A stretch of DNA of 64,000 nucleotides from Megachile rotundata (Eukaryota; Arthropoda; Insecta; Hymenoptera; Megachilidae): assembly GCF_050947335.1 (NCBI RefSeq), contig NW_027474227.1:1-64000 (forward strand), given 5' to 3'. Each line of letters opens with the position of its first letter. The stretch's first letter is position 1. The notes under the pieces are model-generated. The model searched no databases and was not told where the DNA came from. It saw only the letters and a program-made list of their open reading frames with translations. Position numbers and translations under genes: made by a program. This document shows positions 27,701 to 41,748 of the stretch, one piece after another.

Positions 27701-29745
27701 AGGTCTATCGATCATATAAGCATAATATGGCTAATAATATGAGTCAGATTCATAATAATAACAGTAATAAGTTTAGTAATTGTCGTTCTATCGATCATTT
27801 AAGCATAATATGGCGAATAATATGAGTTGGGTTGATAAAAATAAGAATAATAAGTATTGTAATTGTCGCTCTACCGATCATATAAGCATAATATGGCTAA
27901 TAATATGAGTTAGATTGATAATAATAAGAGTAATGAGTATAGTAATTGTAGTTCTATCGATCATTTAAGCATAATATGGCTAATAATATGAGTTAGATTG
28001 ATAATAATAAGAGTAATGAGTATAGTAATTGTAGTTCTATCGATCATATCTGCATAATATGGTTAATAATATGAGTTAGATTGATAATAATAAGAGTAAT
28101 AAGTATAGTATTTGTCGTTCTATCGATCATATAAGCATAATATGGCTAATAATATGAGTTAGATTGATAATAATAAGAGTAATAAGTATAGTAATTGGCG
28201 TTCTATCGGTCATTTAAGCATAATATGGCGAATAATATGAGTTGGGTTGATAAAAATAAGAATAATAAGTATAGTAATTGTCGTTCTATCGATCATATAA
28301 GCATAATATGGTTAATAATATGAGTTAGAATGATAATAATAAGAGTAATAAGTATAGTAATTGTCGTTCTATCGATCATATCTGCATAATATTGTTAATA
28401 ATATGAGTTAGATTGATAATAGTGAGTGTAATAAGTATAGTGAATGTCGTTCTATCGATCATATCAGCATAATATGGGTAATAATATGAGTTGGATTGAT
28501 AATAATAAGAGTAATGAGTATAGTAATTGTCGTTCTATCGATCATTTAAGCATAATATGGCTAATAATATGAGTTAGATTGATAATACTAAGAGTAGTGA
28601 GTATAGTAATTGTCGTTCTATCGATCATTTAAGCATAATATGGCTAATAATATGAGTTAGATTGATAATAATAACAGTAATAAGTATAGTAATTGACGTT
28701 CTATCGATAATATAAGCATAATATGGCTAATAATATGAGTTAGATTGATAATACTAAGAGTAGTGAGTATAGTAATTCTCGTTCTATCGATCATATAAGC
28801 ATAATATGGCTAATAATATGAGTTAGATTGATAATAATAAGAGTAATGAGTATAGTAATTGTAGTTCTAACGATCATTTAAGCATAATATGGCTAATAAT
28901 ATGAGTTAGATTGATAATAATAAGAGTAATGAGTATAGTAATTGTAGTTCTATCGATCATATCTGCATAATATGGTTAATAATATGAGTTAGATTGATAA
29001 TAATAAGAGTAATAAGTATAGTATTTGTCGTTCTATCGATCATATAAGCATAATATGGCTAATAATATGAGTTAGATTGATAATAATAAGAGTAATGAGT
29101 ATAGTAATTGTAGCTCTATCGATCATATCTGCTTAATATGGTTAATAATATGAGTTAGAATGATAATAATAAGAGTGATAAGTATAGTAATTGTCGTTCT
29201 ATCGATCATATCCGCATAATATGGTTAATAATATGAGTTAGATTGATAACAGTGAGTGTAATAAGTATAGTGAATGTCGTTCTATCGATCATATCAGCAT
29301 AATACGGGTAATAATGTGAGTTGGATTGATAATAATAAGAGTAATGAGTATAGTAATTGTAGGTCTATCGATCATATAAGCATAATATGGCTAATAATAT
29401 GAGTCAGATTCATAATAATAACAGTAATAAGTTTAGTAATTGTCGTTCTATCGATCATTTAAGCATAATATGGCGAATAATATGAGTTGGGTTGATAAAA
29501 ATAAGAATAATAAGTATTGTAATTGTCGCTCTATCGATCATATAAGCATAATATGGCTAATAATATGAGTTAGATTGATAATAATTAGAGTAATGAGTAT
29601 AGTAATTGTAGTTCTATCGATCATTTAAGCATAATATGGCTAATAATATGAGTTAGATTGATAATAATAAGAGTAATGAGTATAGTAATTGTAGTTCTAT
29701 CGATCATATCTGCATAATATGGTTAATAATATGAGTTAGATTGAT
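27383..29745 (+). repeat. Return of left-end blocks, with an internal 20-monomer offset
   Basis: From 27,700 the monomer order follows 4,214 onward (offset 23,486 = 283 x 83 - 3), for example TCGGTCATTT at 28,205 against 4,719. From about 28.5 kb it follows 3.3-4.4 kb instead (offset 25,146 = 303 x 83 - 3; TAGGTCTATC at 29,360 against 4,214). About 700 bp at 27,383-28,085 also matches 29,043-29,745 at 1,660 bp, 20 monomers. The -3 is the number of upstream deletions (6,319, 16,085, 24,633), an internal check that the register is right. Confidence 0.82.
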
Positions 29746-30994
29746 AACAGTGAGTGTAATAAGTATAGTGAATGTCGTTCTATCGATCATATCAGCATAA
29801 TATGGGTAATAATATGAGTTGGATTGATAATAATAAGAGTAATGAGTATAGTAATTGTCGTTCTATCGATCATTTAAGCATAATATGGCTAATAATATGA
29901 GTTAGATTGATAATACTAAGAGTAGTGAGTATAGTAATTGTCGTTCTATCGATCATATAAGCATAATATGGCTAATAATATGAGTTAGATTGATAATAAT
30001 AAGAGTAATAAGTACAGTAATTGTCGTTCTATCGATCATATAAGCATAATAAGGCTAATAATATGAGTTAGAGTGATAATACTAAGAGTAGTGAGTATAG
30101 TAATTGTCGTTCTATCGATCATTTAAGCATAATATGGCTAATAATATGAGTTGGATTGATAATAATAACAGTAATAAGTATAGTAATTGACGTTCTATCG
30201 ATAATATAAGCATAATATGGCTAATAATATGAGTTAGATTGATAATAATAACAGTAATAAGTATAGTAATTGACGTTCTATCGATAATATAAGCATAATC
30301 TGGCTAATAATATGAGTTAGATTGATAATACTAAGAGTAGTGAGTATAGTAATTCTCGTTCTATCGATCATATAAGCATAATATGGCTAATAATATGAGT
30401 TAGATTGATAATAATAAGAGTAATGAGTATAGTAATTGTAGTTCTATCGATCATATCTGCATAATATGGTTAATAATATGAGTTAGATTGATAATAATAA
30501 GAGTAATAAGTATAGTATTTGTCGTTCTATCGATCATATAAGCATAATATGGCTAATAATATGAGTTAGATTGATAATAATAAGAGTAATAAGTATAGTA
30601 ATTGTCGTTCTATCGGTCATTTAAGCATAATATGGCGAATAATATGAGTTGGGTTGATAAAAATAAGAATAATAAATATAGTAATTGTCGTTCTATCGAT
30701 CATATAAGCATAATATGGTTAATAATATGAGTTAGAATGATAATAATAAGAGTAATAAGTATAGTAATTGTCGTCCTATCGATCATATCTGCATAATATT
30801 GTTAATTATATGAGTTAGATTGATAATAGTGAGTGTAATAAGTATAGTGAATGTCGTTCTATCGATCATATCAGCATAATATGGGTAATAATATGAGTTG
30901 GATTGATAATAATAAGAGTAATAAGTATAGTGAATGTCGTTCTATCGATCATATCAGCATAATATGGGTAATAATATGAGTTGGATTGATAATA
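29746..30994 (+). repeat. Mosaic stretch between larger blocks
   Basis: This 1.25 kb is ordinary satellite. Its first part resembles about 4.98-5.5 kb, and its second part resembles 12.1-12.55 kb, sharing CGTCCTATC at 30,772 and 12,431 (offset 18,341 = 221 x 83 - 2). One monomer type with AACAGTAATAAG and GATAATATAAG occurs twice in a row at about 30,155-30,310, where elsewhere it is normally followed by an ACTAAGAGTAGTGAG monomer. Near 30,905-30,960 a hybrid monomer combines AATAATAAGAGTAATAAG with TATAGTGAATG. There is no other feature. Confidence 0.7.
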
Positions 30995-32046
30995 ATAAGA
31001 GTAATAAGTATAGTAATTGTCGTTCTATCGATCATATCTGCATAATATGGTTAATAATATGAGTTAGATTGATAATAGTGAGTGTAATAAGTATAGTAAT
31101 TGTCGTTCTATCGATAATATAAGCACAATATGGCTAATAATATGAGTTAGATTGATAATAATAAGAGTAATAAGTATAGTAATTGTCGTTCTATCGATCA
31201 TATCTGCATAATATGGTTAATAATATGAGTTAGATTGATAATAATAAGAGTAATGAGTATAGTAAATGTCGTTCTATCGATCATATAAGCATAATATGGC
31301 TAATAATATGAGTTAGATTTATAATAATAAGAGTAATAAGTATAGTAATTGTCGTTCTATCGATCATATAAGCATAATATGGCTAACAATGTGAGTTAGA
31401 TTGATAATAGTGAGTGCAATAAATATAGTAATTGTCGGTCTATCGCTCATATCAGCACAATATGGCTAATAATATGAGTTAGATTGATAATAATAAGAGT
31501 AATAAGTATAGTAATTGTCGTTCTATCGATCATATAAGCATAATATGGCTAATAATATGAGTTAGATTGATAATAATAAGTGTAATGAGTATAGTAATTG
31601 TCGTTCTATCGATCATATAAGCATAATATGGCTAATAATATGAGTTAGATTGATAATAATAAGAGTAATGAGTATAGTAATTGTAGCTCTATCGATCATA
31701 TCTGCTTAATATGGTTAATAATATGAGTTAGAATGATAATAATAAGAGTGATAAGTATAGTAATTGACGTTCTGTCGATCATATCCGCATAATATGGTTA
31801 ATAATATGAGTTAGATTGATAATAGTGAGTGTAATAAGTATAGTGAATGTCGTTCTATCGATCATATCAGCATAATACGGGTAATAATGTGAGTTGGATT
31901 GATAATAATAAGAGTAATGAGTATAGTAATTGTAGGTCTATCGATCATATAAGCATAATATGGCTAATAGTATGAGTCAGATTCATAATAATAACAGTAA
32001 TAAGTATAGTAATTGCCGTTCTATCGATCATTTAAGCATAATATGG
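30995..32046 (+). repeat. Copy of 9,998-11,049
   Basis: About 1.05 kb matches the stretch just left of the first 8.5-kb unit at an offset of 20,997 (253 x 83 - 2). Shared unusual states are ATTGACGTTCTGTCG with ATCCGCATAA (10,768 and 31,765) and TATCGCTCATATCAGCACAATATGG (about 10,443 and 31,440). It is the last place I see the CCGCATAA cassette. Confidence 0.83.
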
Positions 32047-32880
32047 GTAATAATATGAGTTGGATTGATAATAATAAGAGTAATGAGTATAGTAATTGTA
32101 GTTCTATCGATCATATAAGCTTAATATGGCTAATAATATGAGTAAGATTCATAGTAATAAGAGTAATAAGTATAGTAATTGTCGTTCTATCGATCAGTTA
32201 AGCATAATATGGCGAATAATATGAGTTGGGTTGATAAAAATAAGAATAATATGTATAGTAATTGTCGTTCTGTCGATCATATTAGCATAATATGGTTAAT
32301 AATATGAGTTAGATTGATAATAATAAGAGTAATAAGTATAGTAATTGTCGTTCTATCGATCATATAAGCATAAAATGGTAATAATATGAGTTAGATTGAT
32401 AATAATAACAGTAATAAGTATAGTAATTGTCGTTCTATCGATAATATAAGCATACTATGGCTAATAATATGAGTCAGATTGATAATACTAAGAGTACTGA
32501 GTATAGTAATTCTCGTTCTATCGATCATATAAGCATAATATGGCTAATAATATGAGTTAGATTGATAATAATAAGAGTAATGAGTATAGTAATTGTAGTT
32601 CTATCGATCATATCTGCATAATATGGTTAATAATATGAGTTAGATTGATAATAATAAGAGCAATGAGTATAGTAATTGTCGTACTATCGATCATATAAGC
32701 AGAGTATGGCTAATAATATGAGTTAGATTGATAATAATAAGTGTAATAAGTATAGTAATTGTCGTTCGATCGATCATATCTGCATAATATGGTTAATAAT
32801 ATGAGTTAGATTGATAATAATAAGAGTAATGAGTATAGTAATTGTCGTACTATCGATCATATAAGCATAATATGGCTAAT
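32041..32880 (+). repeat. 22-monomer-offset block, copy 1 (matches 33,866-34,705)
   Basis: About ten monomers recur at 1,825 bp (22 x 83 - 1). The shared lesion GCATAAAATGGTAATAATATG, missing one C, is at 32,369 and 34,194, and the CATACTATGG and AGAGTACTGAG variants are at 32,451 and 34,276 and nearby. The first T-to-G variant that makes CGATCGATC appears here, at about 32,767. Confidence 0.85.
32366..32395 (+). repeat. 82-bp monomer, GGCTAAT to GGTAAT
   Basis: One C is missing after the TGG at 32,376-32,378, and a TAT is changed to AAA. The same lesion at 34,201-34,203 is a copy made by the 22-monomer duplication. Together the two account for two of the five single-base losses in the window. 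Confidence 0.9.
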
Positions 32881-33865
32881 AGTATGAGTTAGATTGATAA
32901 TAATAAGTGTAATAAGTATAGTAATTGTCGTTCGATCGATCATATCTGCATAATATGGTTAATAATATGAGTCAGATTGATAATACTAAGAGTAGTGAGT
33001 ATAGTAATTGTCGTTCTATCGATCATATAAGCATAATATGGCTAATAATATGAGTTAGATTGATAATAATAAGAGTAATGAGTATAGTAATTGTAGTTCT
33101 ATCGATCATATCTGCATAATATTGTTAATAATATGAGTTAGATTGATAATAGTGAGTGTAATAAGTATAGTGAATGTCGTTCTATCGATCATATCAGCAT
33201 AATATGGGTAATAATATGAGTTGGATTGATAATAATAAGAGTAATGAGTATAGTAATTGTCGTTCTATCGATCATTTAAGCATAATATGGCTAATAATAT
33301 GAGTTAGATTGATAATAATAAGAGTAATGTGTATAGTAATTGTCGTACTATCGATCATATAAGCATAATATGGCTAATAATGTGAGTTAGATTGATAATA
33401 GTGAGTGCAATAAATATAGTAATTGTCGTTCTATCGCTCATATAAGCACAATATGGCTAATAATGTGAGTTAGATTGATAATAATAAGAGTAATAAGTAC
33501 AGTAATTGTCATTCTATCGATCATATAAGCATAATATGGCCAATAATATGAGTTAGATTGATAATAATAAGTGTAATAAGTATAGTAATTGTCGTTCTAT
33601 CGATCATATAAGCATCATATGGCTAATAATATGAGTTAGATTGATAATAATAAGAGTAATGAGTATAGTAATTGTAGCTCTATCGATCATATCTGCTTAA
33701 TATGGTTAATAATATGAGTTCGAATGATAATAATAAGAGTAATAAGTATAGTAATTGTCGTTCTATCGATCATATCTGCATAATATGGTTAATAATATGA
33801 GTTAGATTGATAATAGTGAGTGTAATAAGTATAGTGAATGTCGTTCTATCGATCAGATCAGCATA

Positions 33866-35800
33866 ATATGGGTAATAATATGAGTTGGATTGATAATAAT
33901 AAGAGTAATGAGTATAGTAATTGTAGTTCTATCGATCATATAAGCTTAATATGGCTAATAATATGAGTAAGATTCATAGTAATAAGAGTAATAAGTATAG
34001 TAATTGTCGTTCTATCGATCAGTTAAGCATAATATGGCGAATAATATGAGTTGGGTTGATAAAAATAAGAATAATATGTATAGTAATTGTCGTTCTGTCG
34101 ATCATATTAGCATAATATGGTTAATAATATGAGTTAGATTGATAATAATAAGAGTAATAAGTATAGTAATTGTCGTTCTATCGATCATATAAGCATAAAA
34201 TGGTAATAATATGAGTTAGATTGATAATAATAACAGTAATAAGTATAGTAATTGTCGTTCTATCGATAATATAAGCATACTATGGCTAATAATATGAGTC
34301 AGATTGATAATACTAAGAGTACTGAGTATAGTAATTCTCGTTCTATCGATCATATAAGCATAATATGGCTAATAATATGAGTTAGATTGATAATAATAAG
34401 AGTAATGAGTATAGTAATTGTAGTTCTATCGATCATATCTGCATAATATGGTTAATAATATGAGTTAGATTGATAATAATAAGAGCAATGAGTATAGTAA
34501 TTGTCGTACTATCGATCATATAAGCAGAGTATGGCTAATAATATGAGTTAGATTGATAATAATAAGTGTAATAAGTATAGTAATTGTTTTTCGATCGATC
34601 ATATCTGCATAATATGGTTAATAATATGAGTTAGATTGATAATAATAAGAGTAATGAGTATAGTAATTGTCGTACTATCGATCATATAAGCATAATATGG
34701 CTAATAATGTGAGTTAGATTGATAATAGTGAGTGCAATAAATATAGTAATTGTCGTTCTATCGCTCATATAAGCACAATATGGCTAGTAATATGATTTAG
34801 ATTGATAATAATAAGAGTAATAAGTATAGTAATTGTCATTCTATCGGTCATATAAGCATAATATGGCCAATAATATGAGTTGGATTGATAATAATAAGTG
34901 TAATAAGTATAGTAATTGTCGTTCTATCGATCATATAAGCATCATATGGCTAATAATATGAGTTAGATTGATAATAATAAGAGTAATGAGTATAGTAATT
35001 GTAGCTCTATCGATCATATCTGCTTAATATGGTTAATAATATGAGTTAGAATGATAATAATAAGAGTAATAAGTATAGTAATTGTCGTTCTATCGATCAT
35101 ATCTGCATAATATGGTTAATAATATGAGTTAGATTAATAATAGTGAGTGTAATAAGTATAGTGAATGTCGTTCTATCGATCAGATCAGCATAATATGGGT
35201 AATAATATGAGTTGGATTGATAATAATAAGAGTAATGAGTATAGTAATTGTAGTTCTATCGATCATATAAGCTTAATATGGCTAATAATATGAGTAAGAT
35301 TCATAGTAATAAGAGTAATAAGTATAGTAATTGTCGTTCTATCGATCAGTTAAGCATAATATGGCGAATAATATGAGTTGGGTTGATAAAAATAAGAATA
35401 ATATGTATAGTAATTGTCGTTCTGTCGATCATATTAGCATAATATGGTTAATAATATGAGTTAGATTGATAATAATAAGAGTAATAAGTATAGTAATTGT
35501 CGTTCTATCGATCATATAAGCATAATATGGCTAATAATATGTGTTAGATTGATAATAATAACAGTAATAAGTATAGTAATTGTCGTTCTATCGATAATAT
35601 AAGCATAATATGGCTAATAATATGAGTCAGATTGATAATACTAAGAGTAGTGAGTATAGTAATTCTCGTTCTATCGATCATATAAGCATAATATGGCTAA
35701 TAATATGAGTTAGATTGATAATAATAAGAGTAATGAGTATAGTAATTGTAGTTCTATCGATCATATCTGCATAATATGGTTAATAATATGAGTTAGATTG
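33866..35800 (+). repeat. 22-monomer-offset block, copy 2, overlapping a 16-monomer-offset block
   Basis: The first part is the second copy of 32,041-32,880. Overlapping it, about 1.1 kb at 33,340-34,480 matches 34,670-35,800 at 16 monomers (for example AATGTGAG at about 33,380 and 34,707). The chain of CAGTTAAGC and GATTCATAGTAATAAG monomers therefore occurs three times between 32.1 and 35.4 kb. The third copy has a normal GGCTAATAATATGTG monomer in place of the deleted one. Confidence 0.8.
34191..34220 (+). repeat. Second copy of the GGTAAT deletion monomer
   Basis: This repeats the 1-base deletion of 32,378 at an offset of 1,825 bp and is inherited rather than independent. Confidence 0.9.
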
Positions 35801-38800
35801 ATAATAACAAGAGTAATAAGTATAGTATTTGTCGTTCTATCGATCATATAAGCATAATATGGCTAATAATATGAGTTAGGTTCATAATAATAAGAGTAAT
35901 AAGTATAGTAATTGTCGTTCTATCGATCATATAAGCATAATATGGCTAATAATATGAGTTAGATTGATAATAATAAGAGTAATAAGTATAGTAATTGTCG
36001 TTCTCTCGATCATATAAGCATAATATGGCTAATAATATGAGTTAGAGTGATAATAATAAGAGTAATAAGTATAGTATTTGTCGTTCTATCGATCATATAA
36101 GCATAATATGGCTAATAATACGAGTTAGATTGATAATAATAAGAGTAATAAGTATAGTAATTGTCGTTCTGTCGATCATTTAAGCATAATATGGCTAATA
36201 ATATGAGTTAGATTGATAATAATAACAGTAATAAGTATAGTAATTGTCGTTCTATCGATAATATAAGCATAATATGGCTAACAATATGAGTTAGATTGAT
36301 AATACTAAGAGTAGTGAGTATAGTAATTCTCGTTCTATCGATCATATAAGCATAATATGGCTAATAATATGAGTTAGATTGATAATACTAAGGGTAGTGA
36401 GTATAGTAATTCTCGTTCTATCGATCATATAAGCATAATATGGCTAATAATATGAGTTGGATTGATAATAATAAGAGTAATAAGTATAGTAATTGACGTT
36501 CTATCGATCATATAAGCATAATATGGCTAATAATATGGGTTAGATTGATAATACTAAGAGTAGTGAGTATAGTAATTCTCATTCTATCGATCATTTAACC
36601 ATAATATGGCTAATAATATGAGTTAGATTGTTAATACTAAGGGTAGTGAGTATAGTAATTCTCGTTCTATCGATTATATAAGCATAATATGGCTAATAAT
36701 ATGAGTTGGATTGATAATAATAAGAGTAATAAGTATAGTAATTGACGTACTATCGATCATATAAGCATAATATGGCTAATAATATGGGTTAGATTGATAA
36801 TACTAAGAGTAGTGAGTATAGTAATTCTCATTGTATCGATCATATAAGCATAATATGGCTAATAATATGAGTTAGATAGATAATAATAAGAGTAATGAGT
36901 ATAGTAATTGTAGTTCTATCGATCATATCTGCATAATATGGTTAATAATATGAGTTAGATTCATAATAATAACAGTAATAAGTATAGTAATTGTCGTTAT
37001 ATCGATCATATAACCATAATATGGCTAATAGCACGAGTTAGATTGATAATAATAAGAGTAATGAGTATAGTAATTGTCGTTCTATCGATCATATCTGCAT
37101 AATATGGCTAATAATATGAGTTAGATTGATAATACTAAGGGTAGTGAGTATAGTAATTCTCATTCTATCGATCATATAAGCATAATATGGCTAATAATAT
37201 GAGTTAGATTGATAATAATAACAGTAATAAGTATAGTAATTGTCGTTCTATCGATAATATAAGCATAATATGGCTAATAATATGAGTTAGATTGATAATA
37301 GTGAGTGTAATAAGTATAGTAATTGTCGTTCTATAGATCATTTAAGCATAATATGGCGAATAATATGAGTTGGGTTGATAAAAATAAGAATAATAAGTAT
37401 AGTAATTGTCGTTCTATCGATCATATAAGCATAATATGGCTAATAATATGAGTAAGATTCATAATAATAAGAGTAATAAGTATAGTAATTGTCGTTCTAT
37501 AGATCATTTAAGCATAATATGGCGAATAATATGAGTTGGGTTGATAAAAGTAAGAATAATAAGTATAGTAATTGTCGTTCTATCGATCATATAAGCATAA
37601 TATGGCTAATAATATGAGTTAGGTTGATAATAATAAGAGAAATAAGTATAGTAAATGTCGTGCTATCGATCATATCTGCATAATATGGTTAATAATGTGA
37701 GTTAGATTGATAATAGTGAGTGTAATAAGTATAGTAATTGTCGTTCTGTCGATCATATTAGCATAATATGGTTAATAATATGAGTTAGATTGATAATAAT
37801 AAGAGTAATAAGTATAGTATTTGTCGTTCTATCGATCATATAAGCATAATATGGCTAATAATACGAGTTAGATTGATAATAATAAGAGTAATAAGTATAG
37901 TAATTGTCGTTCTATCGATCATATAAGCACAATATGGCTAATAATATGAGTTAGATTGATAATAATAAGAGTAATAAGTATAGTAATTGTCGTTCTATCG
38001 ATTATATCTGCATAATATGGTTAATAATATGAGTTAGATTGATAATAATAAGAGTAATAAGTATAGTAATTGTCGTTATATCGATCATATAACCATAATA
38101 TGGCTAATAGCATGAGTTAGATTGATAATAATAAGGGTAATGAGTATAGTAATTGTCGTTCTATCGATCATATCTGCCTAATATGGTTAATAATATGAGT
38201 TAGATTGATAATAGTGAGTGTAATAAATATAGTAATTGTAGTTCTATCGATCATATAAGCATAATGTGGCTAATAATATGAGTTAGATTCATAATAATAA
38301 GAGTAATAAGTATAGTAATTGTCCTTCTATCGATCATATAAGCATAATATGGCTAATAATATGAGTTAGATTTATAATAATAAGAGTAATAAGTATAGTA
38401 ATTGTCGTTCTATCGATCATATAAGCACAATATGGTTAATAATATGAGTTAGATTGATAATAGTGAGTGTAATAAGTATAGTGAATGTCGTTCTATCTAT
38501 CATATCAGCATAATACGGGTAATAATATGAGTTGGATTGATAATAATAAGAGTAATGAGTATAGTAGTTGTAGTTCTATCGATCATATAAGCATAATGTG
38601 GCTAATAATATGAGTTAGATTCATAATAATAGGAGTAATAAGTATAGTAATTGTCGTTCTATCGATCATATAAGCATAATATGGCTAATAATATGAGTTA
38701 GATTTATAATAATAAGAGTAATAAGTATAGTAATTGTCGAACTATCGATCATATAAGCACAATATGGCTAATAATATGACTTAGATTGCTAATAATAAGA

Positions 38801-39410
38801 GTAATAAGTACAGTAATTGTCGTTCTATCGATCATATCTGCATAATATGGTTAATAATATGAGTTAGATTGATAATAATAAGAGTAATAAGTATAGTAAT
38901 TGTCGTTATATCGATCATATAACCATAACATGGCTAATAGCATGAGTTAGATTGATAATAATAAGAGTAATAACTATAGTAATTGTCGTTCTATCGATCA
39001 TATAAGCATAATATGGCTAATAATATGAGTTAGATTGATAATAATAAGTGTAATAAGTATAGTAATTGTCGTTCTATCGATCATAACTGCATAATATGGT
39101 TAATAATATGAGTTAGATTGATAATAGTAAGAGCAATGAGTATAGTAATTGTCGTACTATCGATCATATAAGCATAGTATGGCTAATAACATGAGTTAGA
39201 TTGATAATAGTAAGTGTAATAAGTATAGTAATTGTCGTTCGATCGATCATATCTGCATAATATGGTTAATAATATGAGTTAGATTGATAATAATAAGAGT
39301 AATGAGTATAGTAATTGTCGTACTATCGATCATATAAGCATAATATGGCTAATAATGTGAGTTAGATTGATAATAGTGAGTGCAATAAATATAGTAATTG
39401 TCGTTCTATC
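34615..39410 (+). repeat. 4.8-kb block D5, copy 1 (matches 41,505-46,362)
   Basis: Monomer order matches 41,505 onward at 6,889 bp (83 x 83). After the insertion at 41,749 the offset becomes 6,952. Markers: TGGCTAGTAATATGATTTAG (34,781 and 41,670), TATGTGTTAG (about 35,539 and 42,491), GAGAAATAAG with AAATGTCGTG (37,637 and 44,589), TTCTATCTAT (38,491 and 45,443), and TAATAACATGAG near 39,185 and 46,137. Some internal monomers differ in type (about 37,310-37,440 and 38,237-38,430), so parts were later converted or replaced without changing length. The TTATATCG with AACCATAATATGG and TAGCATGAG subfamily first appears here, near 37,000. Confidence 0.85.
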
Positions 39411-41504
39411 GATCATAATTGCATAATATGGTTAATAATATGAGTTAGATTGATAATAGTAAGAGCAATGAGTATAGTAATTGTCGTACTATCGATCATA
39501 TAAGCATAGTATGGCTAATAGTATGAGTTAGATTGATAATAATAAGTGTAATAAGTATAGTAATTGTCGTTCGATCGATCATATCTGCATAATATGGTTA
39601 ATAATATGAGTTAGATTGATAATAATAAGAGTAATGAGTATAGTAATTGTCGTACTATCGATCATATAAGCATAATATGGCTAATAATGTGAGTTAGATT
39701 GATAATAGTGAGTGCAATAAATATAGTAATTGTCGTTCTATCGCTCATATAAGCACAATATGGCTAGTAATATGATTTAGATTGATAATAATAAGAGTAA
39801 TAAGTATAGTAATTGTCGTTATATCGATCATATAACCATAATATGGCTAATAGCATGAGTTAGATTGATAATAATAAGGGTAATGAGTATAGTAATTGTC
39901 GTTCTATCGATCATATCTGCCTAATATGGTTAATAATATGAGTTAGATTGATAATAATAAGAGTAATGAGTATAGTAATTGTAGCTCTATCGATCATATC
40001 TGCTTAATATGGTTAATAATATGAGTTAGATTGATAATAATAAGGGTAATGAGTATAGTAATTGTCGTTCTATCGATCATATCTGCCTAATATGGTTAAT
40101 AATATGAGTTGGATTGATAATAATAAGAGTAATGAGTATAGTAATTGTAGTTCTATCGGTCATATAAGCTTAATATGGCTAATAATATGAGTAAGATTCA
40201 TAGTAATAAGAGTAATAAGTATAGTAATTGTCGTTCTATCGATCAGTTAAGCATAATATGGCGAATAATATGAGTAGGGTTGATAAAAATAAGAATAATA
40301 TGTATAGTAATTGTCGTTCTGTCGATCATATTAGCATAATATGGTTAATAATATGAGTTAGATTGATAATAATAAGAGTAATAAGTATAGTAATTGTCGT
40401 TCTATCGATCATATAAGCATAATATGGCTAATAATATGAGTTAGATTGATAATAATAAGAGTAATAAGTATAGTAATTGCCGTTCTCTCGATCATATAAG
40501 CATAATATGGCTAATAATATGAGTTAGAGTGATAATAATAAGAGTAATAAGTATAGTATTTGTCGTTCTATCGATCATATAAGCATAATATGGCTAATAA
40601 TACGAGTTAGATTGATAATAATAAGAGTAATAAGTATAGTAATTGTCGTTCTATCGATCATTTAAGCATAATATGGCTAATAATATGAGTTAGATTGATA
40701 ATAATAACAGTAATAAGTATAGTAATTGTCGTTCTATCGATAATATAAGCATAATATGGCTAACAATATGAGTTAGATTGATAATACTAAGAGTAGTGAG
40801 TATAGTAATTCTCGTTCTATCGATCATATAAGCATAATATGGCTAATAATATGAGTTAGATTGATAATACTAAGGGTAGTGAGTATAGTGATTCTCGTTC
40901 TATCGATCATATAAGCATAATATGGTTAATAATATGAGTTAGATTGATAATAATAAGGGTAATAAGTATAGTATTTGTCGTTCTATCGATCATATAAGCA
41001 TAATATGGCTAATAATACGAGTTAGATTGATAATAATAAGAGTAATAAGTATAGTAATTGTCGTTCTATCGATCATATAAGCACAATATGGCTAATAATA
41101 TGAGTTAGATTGATAATAATAAGAGTAATAAGTATAGTAATTGTCGTTCTATCGATTATATCTGCATAATATGGTTAATAATATGAGTTAGATTGATAAT
41201 AATAAGAGTAATAAGTATAGTAATTGTCGTTATATCGATCATATAACCATAATATGGCTAATAGCATGAGTTAGATTGATAATAATAAGGGTAATGAGTA
41301 TAGTAATTGTCGTTCTATCGATCATATCTGCCTAATATGGTTAATAATATGAGTTAGATTGATAATAGTGAGTGTAATAAATATAGTAATTGTCGTTCTA
41401 TCGCTCATATAAGCACAATATGGCTAATAATATGAGTTAGATTGATAATAATAAGAGTAATAAGTATAGTAATTGTCGTTCTGTCGATCATATTAGCATA
41501 ATAT
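39411..41504 (+). repeat. Mosaic spacer between the two D5 copies
   Basis: About 25 monomers of ordinary satellite. At 39,080-39,750 four monomers are duplicated in tandem (GAGCAATGAG at 39,131 and 39,463, 332 bp apart). About 40.4-40.92 kb follows 35.95-36.44 kb (CGTTCTCTCG at 40,481 and 35,999, 54 monomers), and about 40.92-41.40 kb follows 37.77-38.24 kb (CTGCCTAATATGG at 41,328 and 38,174, 38 monomers). There is no gene or foreign sequence. Confidence 0.78.
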
Positions 41505-41736
41505 GGTTAATAATATGAGTTAGATTGATAATAATAAGAGTAATGAGTATAGTAATTGTCGTACTATCGATCATATAAGCATAATATGGCTAATAATGTG
41601 AGTTAGATTGATAATAGTGAGTGCAATAAATATAGTAATTGTCGTTCTATCGCTCATATAAGCACAATATGGCTAGTAATATGATTTAGATTGATAATAA
41701 TAAGAGTAATAAGTATAGTAATTGTCATTCTATCGG

Positions 41737-41748
41737 TCATATAAGCAT
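41737..41748 (+). repeat. 12-base direct repeat, left copy (TCATATAAGCAT)
   Basis: These are normal satellite bases at a monomer boundary. The same 12 bases recur at 41,800-41,811, with 51 non-matching bases between. This is what a target-site duplication would look like, but an insertion of any 63 bp within a tandem array could also leave such a match. Confidence 0.75.
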
